From contig NC_090440.1 in assembly GCF_031143425.1 (NCBI RefSeq), positions 1,270,117,123-1,270,181,122 on the forward strand: a stretch of 64,000 bases of DNA, in the 5' to 3' direction. The stretch comes from Pleurodeles waltl (lineage: Eukaryota; Chordata; Amphibia; Caudata; Salamandridae). Shown here one piece after another: positions 22,011 through 33,364 of the stretch. Under the pieces are notes generated by a model. The model was not told the DNA's origin. It ran no database searches and saw only the letters and a program-made list of their open reading frames with translations. The position numbers and the translations under genes are program-made. How positions within the stretch are numbered: position 1 is the stretch's first letter; the number at the start of each line of letters is the position of its first letter.

Positions 22011-22767
22011 GGGGCATATTTATGAGCCACTAGCGCACCGGGGGTGACTTTTCGGGACTCTCAGGTGACGCTATGCCCTGTGCTGTATTTACAAGGTGGT
22101 GTTAAGCCACTTTTTGTAGCTGAACACCACCTTGTCAATACGACCCCTTCACATGCAGCCCTTTGCGTGTAACAGGAGTGCAATGAGTGTTGCTGTTGGC
22201 GTGACACAGCAACACTCATTGCATTTTGACACTGCCTCAGATTTACGAGATTTTGTAAAACTGAGGCAGCGCCAAAATTTACTGTCACCCCAGGGGTGGC
22301 GTTAGCAAGGCGAGTGAGGAGGAATACTTTTATTTCTCCTCGTTTTTCACTTTTTCTATGTGTGCTGCATTCTGCAGCACACATAGGAAGAGCAAAATGC
22401 CAGAAATGATTGTTTATGTGCAGGAAGGTGTCCCTTGCTGCACATAAACAATCATATGAAAATGAAGCTTTGGCACTTCTGTGTGGGCTGCATTTTGCAG
22501 CACACACAGCAGTGCCAAATTGCCATTAGTGATTGTTTAAGTGCATGAAGCTACACCTTCCCGCACATAAGCAACCACATTCCTTAATGCAGACTTTCTT
22601 GCACGATGGTGCAAGGATGCCTGCGTTGGCAGCTAAATATAGAGCCAGCACAGGGGACAAGTATTCAATTAAATTTGGCACATCCCTGCATTGTGGAAAT
22701 TATGGAGCTTGGGGCTGCCAATTTTGGCGCAGTGTCGTGCTCCATCATTTTCCTATAAATATGGGCC
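22011..22767 (+). mobile_element. Long MITE with several internal hairpins
   Basis: The ends GGGGCATATTTATGAG and CCTATAAATATGGGCC are imperfect terminal inverted repeats. The inside holds consecutive stem-loops: GACACTGCCTCAG...CTGAGGCAGCGCC (about 22228-22273), CTATGTGTGCTGCA...TGCAGCACACATAG (about 22355-22386), GATTGTTTATGTGCA...TGCACATAAACAATC (about 22408-22454) and GTGTGGGCTGCA...TGCAGCACACAC. The left flank is TAA and the right flank TTT, so no matching target duplication is preserved. It is related to the fragment at 15773-16049. Confidence 0.6.
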
Positions 22768-23032
22768 TTTATATGGCAAAAAAGGCATACATACCCTTTA
22801 TACACTGGGCAGTGGAGTTAACAGCATAATAATATGACCAAAGAGCTATTACCAGGCAGACTGGTAAAGTGGTTGGTCTTTGCTCAATGCTTATTGTATA
22901 GAACATTACTTTGTCTCCCAAGTTCCTCTAGACACTTTCAGATAAGACTAGACTTCGGTTTAACTAAACAAGCATTGCAGCAATGGAACAATTCTCAAAA
23001 TTTTGATTTGCAGGGCACACTTAAAGCCAGAT

Positions 23033-23415
23033 TCACAAAGGTCTAGCATTGGGTTAGCATTACTTTTTCAAACTCAAACAATGCTAAACCTTTTTGAACA
23101 TTAACAAACCAGTGCAAATTGGTATTTGCGTTAATTTGTATGGAAAAGTAATGCAAAACAGCACAAAACACTGCACTGCATTACTTTGTGTCAATGAGGC
23201 ATTACTTGGGTGGAACATGGACGTTCCCATACAACCACCCATGCTTTTTGATGCTAACCCCTATCTACTAACATTAATTAACAGGGTTTAGCCCCAAAAA
23301 ATAATGCCACTGAAAAGAAGGCGTTAAATGGAGAAATGTTTTTATTTTTCCTTGCTTTTCCGACTTTCCTTGTGTGCTGCCCTGTACAGCACACACATAA
23401 AGCAGGGAACCTTTT
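23033..23415 (+). mobile_element. MITE-like fragment
   Basis: It starts GCCAGATTCACAAAGGTCTA, the same terminus as the MITE at 31305-31541 read from its far end, and ends around a GTGTGCTGCCCTGTACAGCACAC hairpin. The second terminus is not clear. Confidence 0.4.
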
Positions 23416-23639
23416 TAAACTGTTCTAGCCATAGTATTCGGTACAGGAAAGAAGATGTGCATCGCCATGCAGGAATTGCTCTTTCGGGAGAGCAAAACAA
23501 TTGGACTTATTATTTATCTCCTAATAATCATAGGATCTGCTGTAAATTTGTCCTAATGACAATCACTCTTTTCTGTTCAATAACCTGATTAAATGGAATT
23601 TATGTGTGATTTCACACTTCAAATGGTTCTTCTTCTAGT

Positions 23640-24370
23640 TCATCATCATATACTTTATTTTCGACCATAGGTCATAAAAGTTACACATTAAATTGTACAA
23701 AAAAAAGTGCGTTTGTTTCATTATGCTTTCACACTGGTTTAAAATAAAGTTTAGAATAAAAATAGCTTCTCTAAAACCTTCAAATTCTAGCAATAAAAAA
23801 AAAAATTAAAAAAAAAAACAGTCATAGGCCATGGCCTACTATAGTCCACCCTTATTCCCGGTACATAACTTAACATTTAGATACCAAGGTTTCTAAAACG
23901 TCTGCTTCATAATGTTAGAATAATACAAATATTTGAAAGCTCTTAAAACAATATGAGGTGGTTACAGATTCAAATTTCCCAAGTAATACCATCATCAAGA
24001 TAAATGCAAACTATCCGACCCAAGATTTAAAGACTTAAAGTGCTAAGTTGATGTTACATAGTGATACAGTTTCTTGATAATTTAGATAACATACTTTGAC
24101 AAAGGGAGCCTACTACCGGCACAATCATATAGGCAAATTTAGGCACTGTCAAGTCATTAAAGACACAAGCACAGTGTGATAGAAAGCTTATATAATAACT
24201 TAAAACAGATATCGGATTCATATTAAAATGGCAGGAATACCAAACAGGTGCATAAAAATAACTCTTTGCGCTAACACTAGTGATAAAATAGCAGAAACAC
24301 AGGATGATTACCCACATATTGTCTGAATAAAATCTATTCCAAAGCCCTGTCCAAACCACATGGTCAATAA
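23640..24370 (-). mobile_element. LINE 3'-end fragment with A-rich tract
   Basis: It begins CATCATCATATACTTTATTTTCGACC...GGTCATAAAAG, the 3'-end motif of the LINE-A/LINE-B family with a short ATG/CAT microsatellite tail. No coding sequence follows. An A-rich run lies at about 23789-23820. The stretch abuts the 3' end of LINE-B, as 8605-9060 abuts LINE-A. Confidence 0.4.
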
Positions 24371-27300
24371 TTCATCATCATCATCAACATCAGCTTTGTT
24401 CGATCAATGACCATAACAGCACATAAAACAAGATAATAAATAATTCTTAAGTAAATAAATAAATACACATCTATAAATTGGTATAAAAACATTAAAACAA
24501 TAACTTGAATTGCACATATGACTCTAAAACTTATCTATAAAAGAGATGAGACCTTAAATTACTTTTTGAAGATAGCATCGTATGTGCCAAGCTGTTGCTA
24601 AATACTTGCTTACTGAAAGAATTACGTCGGCTGAATTATGGCTTTTTAGAACCCGTAGAGCCAAAGAGCAGTTCTTGAATCCCATGTCCCTGCAAATATT
24701 ACGAATCCATTTTAATCGTGGAATCGCATAGGCTGGGCAGAAGAACATGAAATGCTCAATGGTTTCGAAAGTACTGCCACAAGCAGGGCATATATCGGGA
24801 AGATTAATCGACCCCTACCTATGAATCAATGACATCAGGGGCAAAGAGTCAAAACGAAACCTTGCATATAAGCTCTTGCCCTGCAAATCCGGTATAACAT
24901 CCAAATAGGATTCAAACTTTGGGGACCATTTAATATCAATGAAGGAATTAGTTAAGCGACCATGGGATTTGTGGGTTATGTAGTTATCCTTAACATAAGA
25001 CCAATAGGTTAACTTTAAAACGTTTTTATGCCGTCTCTCTAATTTGTGGGGATTTTCCCAATAATCACCCAGACCCAATAGCCGAAGCCAATGGGCCACA
25101 TGGCGAATCCAGGGAAGAGTAATAGCGTTTTGGCATTTCAATAGATCGAGTAATGCGGTCTTATATACATCTAGTTCGGGGGTTATCCATAACCTGATCC
25201 AATAAAGGAGAGGTCTTAGAGTAGCTAGATCTGCTACTCGGCTTAATCCCAGATCTAGAAATAATGGAAGCAAGGGTGTGGTGCGTGGACATGCAGTTAA
25301 AGCCCTTGCAAAATTGTTTTCCCCCACACTGATCTTGTTACAGTTAGCGTAACCCCATACCTCCGCTCCGTACATGGCTGCACTTTGAGCCTTAGCTGTA
25401 TAAATTTTTATTGCTGGGGAAACAACTTTTGTAGAGGTGCTTTGATAGAAACGCAATATAGATGAGGCTCTGTGTTGTAGGAGCCCTGCACTTTTTGTAA
25501 TTTGCTCTTCCCATAATAGTTTGCTGGTTAGCCTAACTCCCAGGAAATCTATAGAGCTTACTTCCTTCAACGGTACTCCCTCAATATGAATGGAACATTT
25601 TTTCCTAGGTCCCTTGGATAACACCATCAGTTTTGTTTTGTTAATATTAACCTTCAACCCATGATCGCTACAAAATTGGTTAAACCGGTCAACAAGGGTT
25701 TGCAACCCCATTGGTGTCTTAGAAATGAGGAGTGAATCATCGGCAAAGAGCAGGATGGGGATTTTTTGTGTATTCAGGGAAGGGGCATCATTCTGGCCTA
25801 TGGACACAGCCTTTACTACTTCGTTGATAAATATGGTAAACAGTAGGGGGGCTAGCACACAACCTTGGCGAACTCCCCTTCTAATTGGGATCTGTTCTGT
25901 CAGTTCTCCTTGTTCACCCCACCTCACTTGGGCATAAGTGTTCTCATGTAGTCTTTTTGACAGGAGTAATAGATCCTCTGGGACTCCCAATCTACCCAGC
26001 ACTTCCCACAGTTTGGCTCTTGGGACCAGATCGAAAGCCGATCGCAGGTCTATAAATACCACATACAGGCATTGCTTGGCAACAAGAACATATTTCCAAT
26101 GCAATATGGCCAATCGAAAGACCTGGTCTATCGTGCTAGTTTTTGCACGAAACCCTGCCTGTAAATGGGAAAGGATTTGGTACTCCTCAACCCAATTGAT
26201 TAGCCTCTGCAAAAATTGTTTAGCAAAGATCTTTTATAGGTTGTCTATAAGGCTAATTGGCCTATAGTTAGCTGGAAGATTAGCATTTCCTTTTTTATAA
26301 ATGGGTATGATCTCTGCCCCCTTCCATGTACCTTGAATTTGCCCCCCTGCAGCTATGCTATTTGAGATGGCATTAATATACCAGGACCAGATATGTGGTT
26401 CCGATCTATAAAGATCTCCAGGAAGCTTGTCTGGTCCAGGTGCTTTGCCAGGTTTTAGGCTATTTATAGCCTCAAGGGTCTCTTCTACTTTAAAGATGAG
26501 GCAACCCTCAGGGACACACTGGGCCTCCACTTGGAGGGCCATGCTGGAATTTGATTCCAACAATTTTGTTGGAGAGTGGACCACATTGGTGTCCATTGGA
26601 CCCTCTGGTAGGGCATAAAGAGTAGTAAAATGCTCTACCCAGCTTTCTGGTTGAATATGGTTGCTGGGACAACTCCTACCTCCATTTTCTCTTTTAGACA
26701 GAAGTTCCCAGAAACGCTTGTTATTCTTCTCTCTGGAAGCATCTGATAATTCCTGCCACAGGGAATCCTCCCACCGCTTTTTTGCGTTAGACAAAGATAC
26801 TTTGTATAGGGACCTAGCTTGTTTAATTTCCCCCTGGGAACCAGACATTACTGCTACTCTTAACCCAGACTTAGCCTTTGAGCACCTCTCATCAAACCAT
26901 CCCTTGCGTGCCCCTTTCCCTTCATGCGGCTTTGACCGCCTTGTTTTATAAAAGAACCCCCGTAGCTGAGCAGTCATGCTGTCATGTATTTTGAGAATCG
27001 GAATATTCCCCACAGCCTGATCTTCGTACTCAGCCAAACTATTTAAGAAAATCTGATATATTGCTCTAATATGGTGAGGGTTGGACATCACTTTTGGCCA
27101 AGTAATCTTGGTGAATTTGTTGTTCCAGCAAGGTGGCAGAATTATTGTAGCATAGTTGTTAAGTGTTCTCCTGAACATTTCTCCAGAAAGGGTAAGGAGC
27201 AAGGGGAAATGGTCACTATCACATCTCACTTCTACTTTCATATCTACCAAATGGGGCCACAACCTAACATCGACCAAGAAGTAATCAATAGTGCTTATCG

Positions 27301-27904
27301 ACATGCCCCTTTTAAAAGTTGGTGCGCTGTTCATCAGATGGAGTTCTACCATTAAAGGCCCTAAGGCCATGGTTTAAACATAATGTGGCTAATTGCATGG
27401 CCACCCGAGATTTTTTGCAAGGCCGGGTAGTGGATAATTGTGGGATCCCCCACTGCTCATCTTCTTCATCAGTTAAACCACTTATGAGAATAGAAGGCTC
27501 GAAGGTACAGTTAAAATCTCCAGCTATGATTAGTATAGTTGAGGGGTGGAGGCTTCCTACAAATTCGGACAGAATAGCCAGGGTATGGGACTCGGAGCCA
27601 TATGGGACCGATCGTATATAAGCATTAACAATAACAATTGATAATCTTCTGTTGAACGTAATACACATGGCTTTTAGATCTACAGAATCAATTTCCAAAA
27701 GCTTATAGTCGCACTGCAGATTCTTGTTAACAAGTAATAAGAGCCCACCTTTTGCCCGGCCCCTCCCCTTCTCTGGAGGTATAGCAGGTGCGCTAAATGA
27801 GAGAAATCCATCTATATTAGTAGCGTACTCCGCCCAAGTTTCCTGAAACAAACATATGTCTATTTTTTTAATAAAAGAGGCCTTATAGTTATTATTTGTC
27901 AATA
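24371..27904 (-). pseudogene. LINE-B ORF2: APE endonuclease plus reverse transcriptase, nearly intact
   Basis: The minus strand gives an apurinic-type endonuclease: FQETWAE, then IAGDFNC at about 27530, then STIDYFLVD and CDSDHFPLLL at about 27220-27300. The RT follows: SLKPGKAPGPDKLPGDLY, NYRPISL, FIDLRSAFDLVPR (motif A), RRGVRQGCVLAPLLFTIFIN (motif B) and LLFADDSLLISK (catalytic box, about 25731-25760). A C-terminal CPACGS...HFMFFCP Cys/His tail lies at about 24700-24790. Almost all of it is one frame (27370 to 24554), with stops near 26235 and 24815. The endonuclease N-terminus lies in another frame, so one frameshift occurs near 27340. The 3' UTR ends in CATCATCATCATCAAC. It is an APE-type LINE of the I/CR1/Vingi-like supergroup; I do not assign the clade. 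Confidence 0.85.
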
Positions 27905-27909
27905 TTCAT

Positions 27910-30900
27910 TGTGAGAAAGTAGCCTCTTTCTAGCCTTGTTACCCCCACTTTTGGCCTGTTTGTGAGTATATGTCAGGGTGTTTTCACTGTCTCACTGGGA
28001 TCCTGCTAGCCAGTGCCCAGTGCTCCTAGTGAAAACCCTGTGTTGTCAGTATGTTTGTTATGTGTCACTGGGACCCTGCTAGCCAGGACCCCAGTGCTCA
28101 TAAGTTTGTGGCCTATATGTATGTGTTCCCTGTGTGATGCCTAACTGTCTCACTGAGGCTCTGCTAACCAGAACCTCAGGGGTTATGCTCTCTCTGCATT
28201 TCAAATTGTCACTAACAGGCTAGTGACCAATTTCACCAATTCACATTGGCATACTGGTACACCCATATAATTCCCTAGTATATGGTACTGAGGTACCCAG
28301 GGTATTGGGGTTCCAGGAGATCCCTATGGGCTGCAGCATTTCTTTTGCCACCCATAGGGAGATCTGACTATTCTTACACAGGCCTGCCAGTGCAGCCTGA
28401 GTGAAATAACGTCCACATTATTTCACAGCCATTTACCACTGCACATAAGTAACTTCGAAGTCACCTATATGTCTAACCTTCACCTGGTGAAGGTTGGGTG
28501 CAAAGTTACTTTGTGTGTGGGCACCCTGGCACTAGCCAAGGTGCCCGCACATTGTTCAGGGCAAATTCCCCGGACTTTGTGAGTACGGGGACACCATTTC
28601 ACGGGTACACTATACATAGGTCACTACCTATGTATAGCGTCACAATGGTAACTCCGAACATGGCCATGTAACATGTCTAAGATCATGGAATTGTCACCCC
28701 AATGCCATTCTGGCATTGGGGAGACAATTCCATGATCCCCTGGGTCTCTAGCACAGAACCCGGGTACTGCCAAACTGCCTTTCCCTGGGTTTCACTGCGG
28801 CTGCTGCCAACCCCTCAGACAGGGTTCTGCCCTCCTGGGGTCCAGCCAGGCCTGGCCCAGGAAGGCAGAACAAAGGACTTCCTCAGAGAGAGGGTGTTAC
28901 ACCCTCTCCCTTTGAAAATAGGTGTCAGGGCTGGGGAGGAGGAGCCTCCCCCAGCCTCTGGAAATTCTTTGATGGGCACAGATGGTGCCCATCTCTGCAT
29001 AAGCCAGTCTACACTGGCTGAGGGATCCCCAGCCCTGCTCTGGTGTGAAACTGGACAAAGGAAAGGGGAGTGACCACTCCCCTGTAACTCCCAGGGGAGG
29101 TGCCCAGTGCTCCTACAGCGTGCCCCAGACCTCTGCCATCTTGGATTCAGAGGTGTGCTGGCACACTGGACTGCTCTGAGTGGCCAGGGCCAGCAGGTGA
29201 CATCAGAGACTCCTTCTGATAGGCTCTTACCTGTCTTACTAACCTATCCTCCTTCCTAGGTAGCCAAACCTCCTTTTCTGGCTATTTAGGGTCTCTGCTT
29301 TGGGGAATTCTTCAGATACTGAATGCAAGAGCTCACCAGAGTTCCTCTGCATCTCCCTCTTCACCTTCTGCCAAAGGATCGATTGCTGATTGCTCAGGAC
29401 GCCTGCAAAACCACAACAAAGTATCAAAGACGACTACTTTAACCTTGTATCGCTTCATCCTGCTGGCTTTCTCACCTGTTTCCAGGTGGTGCATGCTCTG
29501 GGGATAGCCTGCCTCCTTTTTGCACCAGGAGCTCTGAAGAAATCTCCCGTGGGTCGATGGAATCTTCCCCCTGCAACCGCAGGCAACAAAAGACTGCATC
29601 ACCGGTCCTCTGGGTCCCCTCTCAGCATGACGAGCGTGGTCCCTGGAAATCAGCAACTCTGTCCAAGTGACTCCCACAGTCCAGTGACTCTTCAGTCCAA
29701 GTTTGGTGGAGGTAAGTCCTTGCCTCCCCACGCTAGACTGCATTGGTGGGTACCGCGTGATTTGCAGCTGCTCTGGCTCCTGTGCACTCTTCCAGGATTT
29801 CCTTCGTGCACAGCCAGGCATGGGTCCCCGACACTCTAACCTGCAGTGCACAACCTTCTGAGTTGTCCTCTGGTGTTGTGGGACTCCCTTTTGTGACTTC
29901 GGGTGGACTCTGGTTCCCTCCTCTTCTAAGTGCCCGTTCTGGTACTTCTGCAGATGCTGCCTGCTTCTGTGAGTGTTCCCTGACTTGCTGGGTGCCCCCT
30001 CTCTCTTCTCATCCAAGTGGTGACATTCTGGTCCCTCCTGGGCCACAGCAGCATCCAAAAACCCTAACTGCGACCCTTGCAGCTAGCAAGGCTTGTTTGC
30101 AGTATTTCTGCATGGGAACACCTCTGCAAGCATTTACACGATGTGGGACATCCATCCTCCAAAGGGGAAGTTCCTAGTCCTCTTCGTTCTTGCAAAACAC
30201 TAAGCTTCTTCCATCCAGTGGCAGCTCCTTTGCACCCTTAGCTGGCATTTCCTGGGCATCTGCCCACTCTCGACACTGTCACGACTCTTTCACTTGGTCC
30301 CCTTCTCTTACAGGTACTCAGGTCCGGAAATCCACTGTTGTTGCTTTGCTGGTGTTGGTTTTCCTTGCAGAATCCCCCATCACGACTTCTGTGCTCTCTG
30401 GGGGTTGTAGGTACAATTTACACCTACCTTACAGGGTCTTGGGGTGGGCTATTTTTCTAACCCTCACTGTTTTCTTACAGTCCCAGCGACCCTCTACAAG
30501 CTCACATAGGTTTGGGGTCCATTTGTGGTTCGCATTCCACTTTTGGAGTATATGGTTTGTGTTGCCCCTATACCTATGTGCTCCTATTGCAATCTACTGT
30601 AACTTTACATTGCTTGCATTACTTCCTTTTGCTATTACTGCATATTGTTGGTATTGTGTGCATATATCTTGTGTATATTTGGCATCCTCATACTAAGGGT
30701 ACTCACTGAGATACTTTTGGCATATTGTCATAAAAATAAAGTACCTTTATTTTTAGTATATCTGTGTATTGTGTTTTCTTATGATATTGTGCATATGACA
30801 CCAGTGGTATAGTAGGAGCTTTGCATGTCTCCTAGTTCAGCCTAAGCTGCTCTGCTATAGCTACCTTCTATCAGCCTAAGCTGCTAGAAACTCCTCTTCT

Positions 30901-30979
30901 ACACTAATAAGGGATAACTGGACCTGCACAAGGTGTAAGTACCTCTGGTACCCACTACAAGCCAGGCCAGCCTCCTACA
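27910..30979 (+). mobile_element. LTR family X, copy X3 (solo LTR, 3070 bp)
   Basis: It starts TGTGAGAAAGTAGCC and ends CCAGCCTCCTACA, with a perfect 5-bp duplication TTCAT (27905-27909 and 30980-30984). It is the most intact of the three X copies: TTACCCCCACTTTT leader, CCAGGAGATCCCTATGGGC block, GGCTATTTAGGGTCTC at about 29279, AATAAAGTACC near the 3' end, and TAATAAGGGATAACTGG block. Open frames inside (for example 29333-30058 on the minus strand) lack similarity to any protein. It interrupts the N-terminal endonuclease region of LINE-B. Confidence 0.8.
30735..30740 (+). promoter_or_regulatory. Polyadenylation signal AATAAA in LTR X3
   Basis: CATAAAAATAAAGTACC, with a T-rich stretch and TGTGTATTGTGTTTTC downstream, the usual arrangement of signal and GU-rich element. 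Confidence 0.55.
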
Positions 30980-30984
30980 TTCAT

Positions 30985-31047
30985 AACCAGCGTACAGAAC
31001 CAAGAGCTATAAAGTTTACTCGTCCATAACTACCTGGGCCCATATTA
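30985..31047 (-). pseudogene. LINE-B, 5' sliver of the endonuclease beyond LTR X3
   Basis: The minus strand reads ALGSVRWL directly before the target duplication, and ILTNNNYKASF continues after it at 27904. This fits the endonuclease start (SWNVRGL-like) of this LINE family. Sequence further upstream is not recognisable as LINE, so the copy is 5'-truncated or diverged here. Confidence 0.4.
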
Positions 31048-31059
31048 TAACAGGTGCAC

Positions 31060-33362
31060 TGTCCGTTTGGGACATTGAGCCCTATTACAATGAGTGTGCT
31101 TCCCCCAGACTTTAAGAATTTAGATCAGAGATTCAACATCTAAAACAAGTAATCTTTGCTCTGGAATTCTATCAATTTTCGAAAGATATTATTCAGGTTT
31201 ATACCAGGAACAGTTGAATTGCAATGAAACCACTATTCGTAATGATCTTAGGAACAGTAATTTGCCTAAATTAGAAAACAGCTCAGTGCAATACTAAATG
31301 CTTAGGGCCTGATTCAGAAAGATAAACTTACACTTTTCTGTAAGTTTAAGATTTTTAAATATTCATGAATGAATTTACAAGTAGTATCTTTAGGACTGTC
31401 TTATATTTTTATGTGCAGAGTCTCCCATAAGAGCGAGGAGACTCCGCAACCGTAAAGATACTAATTGTAAAATGTATTTGTCAATTGCAAAAAAATTGTA
31501 AACTAACACATTAGTGTAAGTTTACCTTTGTGAATCTGGCCTTGTGTTTACACTAGAGAAGGTCTTAACTACTATTTCTAATTCACCGCTTGGAAAAGCC
31601 CTACAGTCCTGACTATATTCCTGCAGAAATATTAAGATGCTAGCTAATATAATCTTTTCATTATTTTTTGAAGTATTTATGGAAATTTAGTGATCTCCAT
31701 CTTCATTCCATGAAGCCGTTGCAACCATACTTGTTAAAAATGATAAAGATCCTTCGGAGTGCAGTTCATTTCACCCCACGACACTGTTTAATGCAGACTC
31801 AAGGATATATACCAAACTACTAGCTAAATTATCAATAGAATAGTTAGCAGACTAGTATCAAATGAACAACATGACTTTATCTTTTGTAAAGACATCACCA
31901 TCCACACCAACCACTGCATTATTGTTCAGAGCAGATACCTTACGTGGACAACTTAATATCATTCTATTGGATGGTGAGAATGCATCTGATCAGGTCTCTT
32001 GGCAATTTCTTTGGGAACTATTTAATGACTATAACATTAGTTCTCTCAGTTTATCAACCTGATTAAAGTGATGTATCAAGCACTCCAAGCCAAAATTCGT
32101 ACACAACAAGAATGTCTCCTTTTGTTCCAATTACTCAAGATACTCGACAAGGTTGCCCACTGTCACCAGTGCCTTGTATGCTCTTTATATCCAACCATAT
32201 ATTAGGAATCTAGGGAAAAATATTCCACGTATTCCCACTATAACTGTAGAATTCCCTTTAATGTTCTATGCTGATACTGTATTTGTCTTTTCACAGTGTA
32301 TCAACCCAACTCATTATATTATTGAGTGGAAAGCACTTAAATTCAGTGTGATCTGTCAATGTAAACTGAATTCTCATAAAACTTAAATTGTTTTAGCTGG
32401 TGAGGCCCCCTGCTCAGATACACGGGTCACTGCCAGTGCCAGATACCCGGATATTACAATTGCATCTACATTAGTCTGCAGTTTTGAATAGAATGAAATC
32501 TCTTTCTTACAGTAGATGAGAACACTACTAGCTAAATGGATGTTTCTTCCAATTTCATTAGTTGGATGAATTAATTTGGGTAAAATGAATACCTTACCCA
32601 GAAATTCTCCAGTATTTACGAGCTCTGCCGCCGTATATCCCCAATACATTTTTCAACAGCTCGATACTATGATTTCTAAATTAATTTGGGCAAGAAAGAT
32701 AGAAAGAAGAGTTATTAGATTCCTAAAACTCCCTATTGCAAGAGGGGGGTGGGCCTCTCCGAACTAGTGATTATACTACTGGGCAAGCATCAACAGTCGT
32801 AATAAGTTATTGTATGAATATAGCCTGGCCAATTGGCTATATACAATATCTGTGAATAAGAATCTTGACATCAGGGGTGGTAAGTTCAATAATGAAATAT
32901 GTTTTAAGAGGAGTAGGCTGAAGATTGTTTGAGATTTTAGTAAGATTTGGCTCGATATTAAAACATTTCGGAAAATTCACAAACTACATGCACTGACTAC
33001 CCTCTTGGACAATCCCAATCCTCCAGCATGTTTTACACCCCCAATAGTTTGTTTAGAATGTTTGCTTGACAATTACTTGCAAATAAGAGCTTTCTTACAT
33101 AGGAGTACCATTAGCATAACACCACCACTGACTCAATATGAGTTTGCCAAAATAATTTTCAGCTCTAGTTAGTCCTCTAATTCTGATACATACTCTAATG
33201 CAACATCACAAAGATGACCCAGCAGTGTGGGTGTGTAAATGGTCGGCCACCTTAGGGGAGATAACTACAGAGCAAGAGTTGTTTTTTAACCTTCCCTGTT
33301 TCTGTAAAATAATTAAGGCAACCAAACTACAAGGACGAGTGTTTCACACTTTATTTAACTTC
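31060..33362 (+). pseudogene. L1-C: degenerate L1/Tx1-like ORF2, RT domain
   Basis: Similarity is clear from about 31680, with SPSSFHEAVATILVKNDKDP resembling the L1 segment FNEA..VLIPKPGKDP. It continues with LFNADSRIYTKLLAKLS, LLDGENASDQVSW (the motif A region, with Asp of AFD lost) and a LAKW/INLGKMNTLPRNSPVF stretch. IFQQLDTMISKLIWARKIER and LPIARGGWASPN (about 32580-32767) are typical L1 sequence downstream of the RT. The region 33198-33360 gives a more distal ORF2 piece. Stops and frameshifts are frequent, and no intact YADD box is seen. The part before 31545 is less certain. A MITE (31305-31541) interrupts it. Confidence 0.6.
31305..31541 (+). mobile_element. Small MITE, 237 bp, Harbinger-type ends
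   Basis: The terminal inverted repeats are GGGCCTGATTCAGAAAGATA and the complement of ACCTTTGTGAATCTGGCC. The flanks are TTA and TTG, a 3-bp duplication with one mismatch. The GGGCCTGATTCAGA terminus is the same as one end of multi-hairpin MITE C. Internal stems include AAACTTACA...TGTAAGTTT and GGAGTCT-type repeats. Confidence 0.65.
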
Positions 33363-33364
33363 TA

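Noticed and set aside
29333..30058. 241-codon minus-strand open frame in LTR X3
   Set aside because: No domain, and no corresponding frame in X1 or X2.
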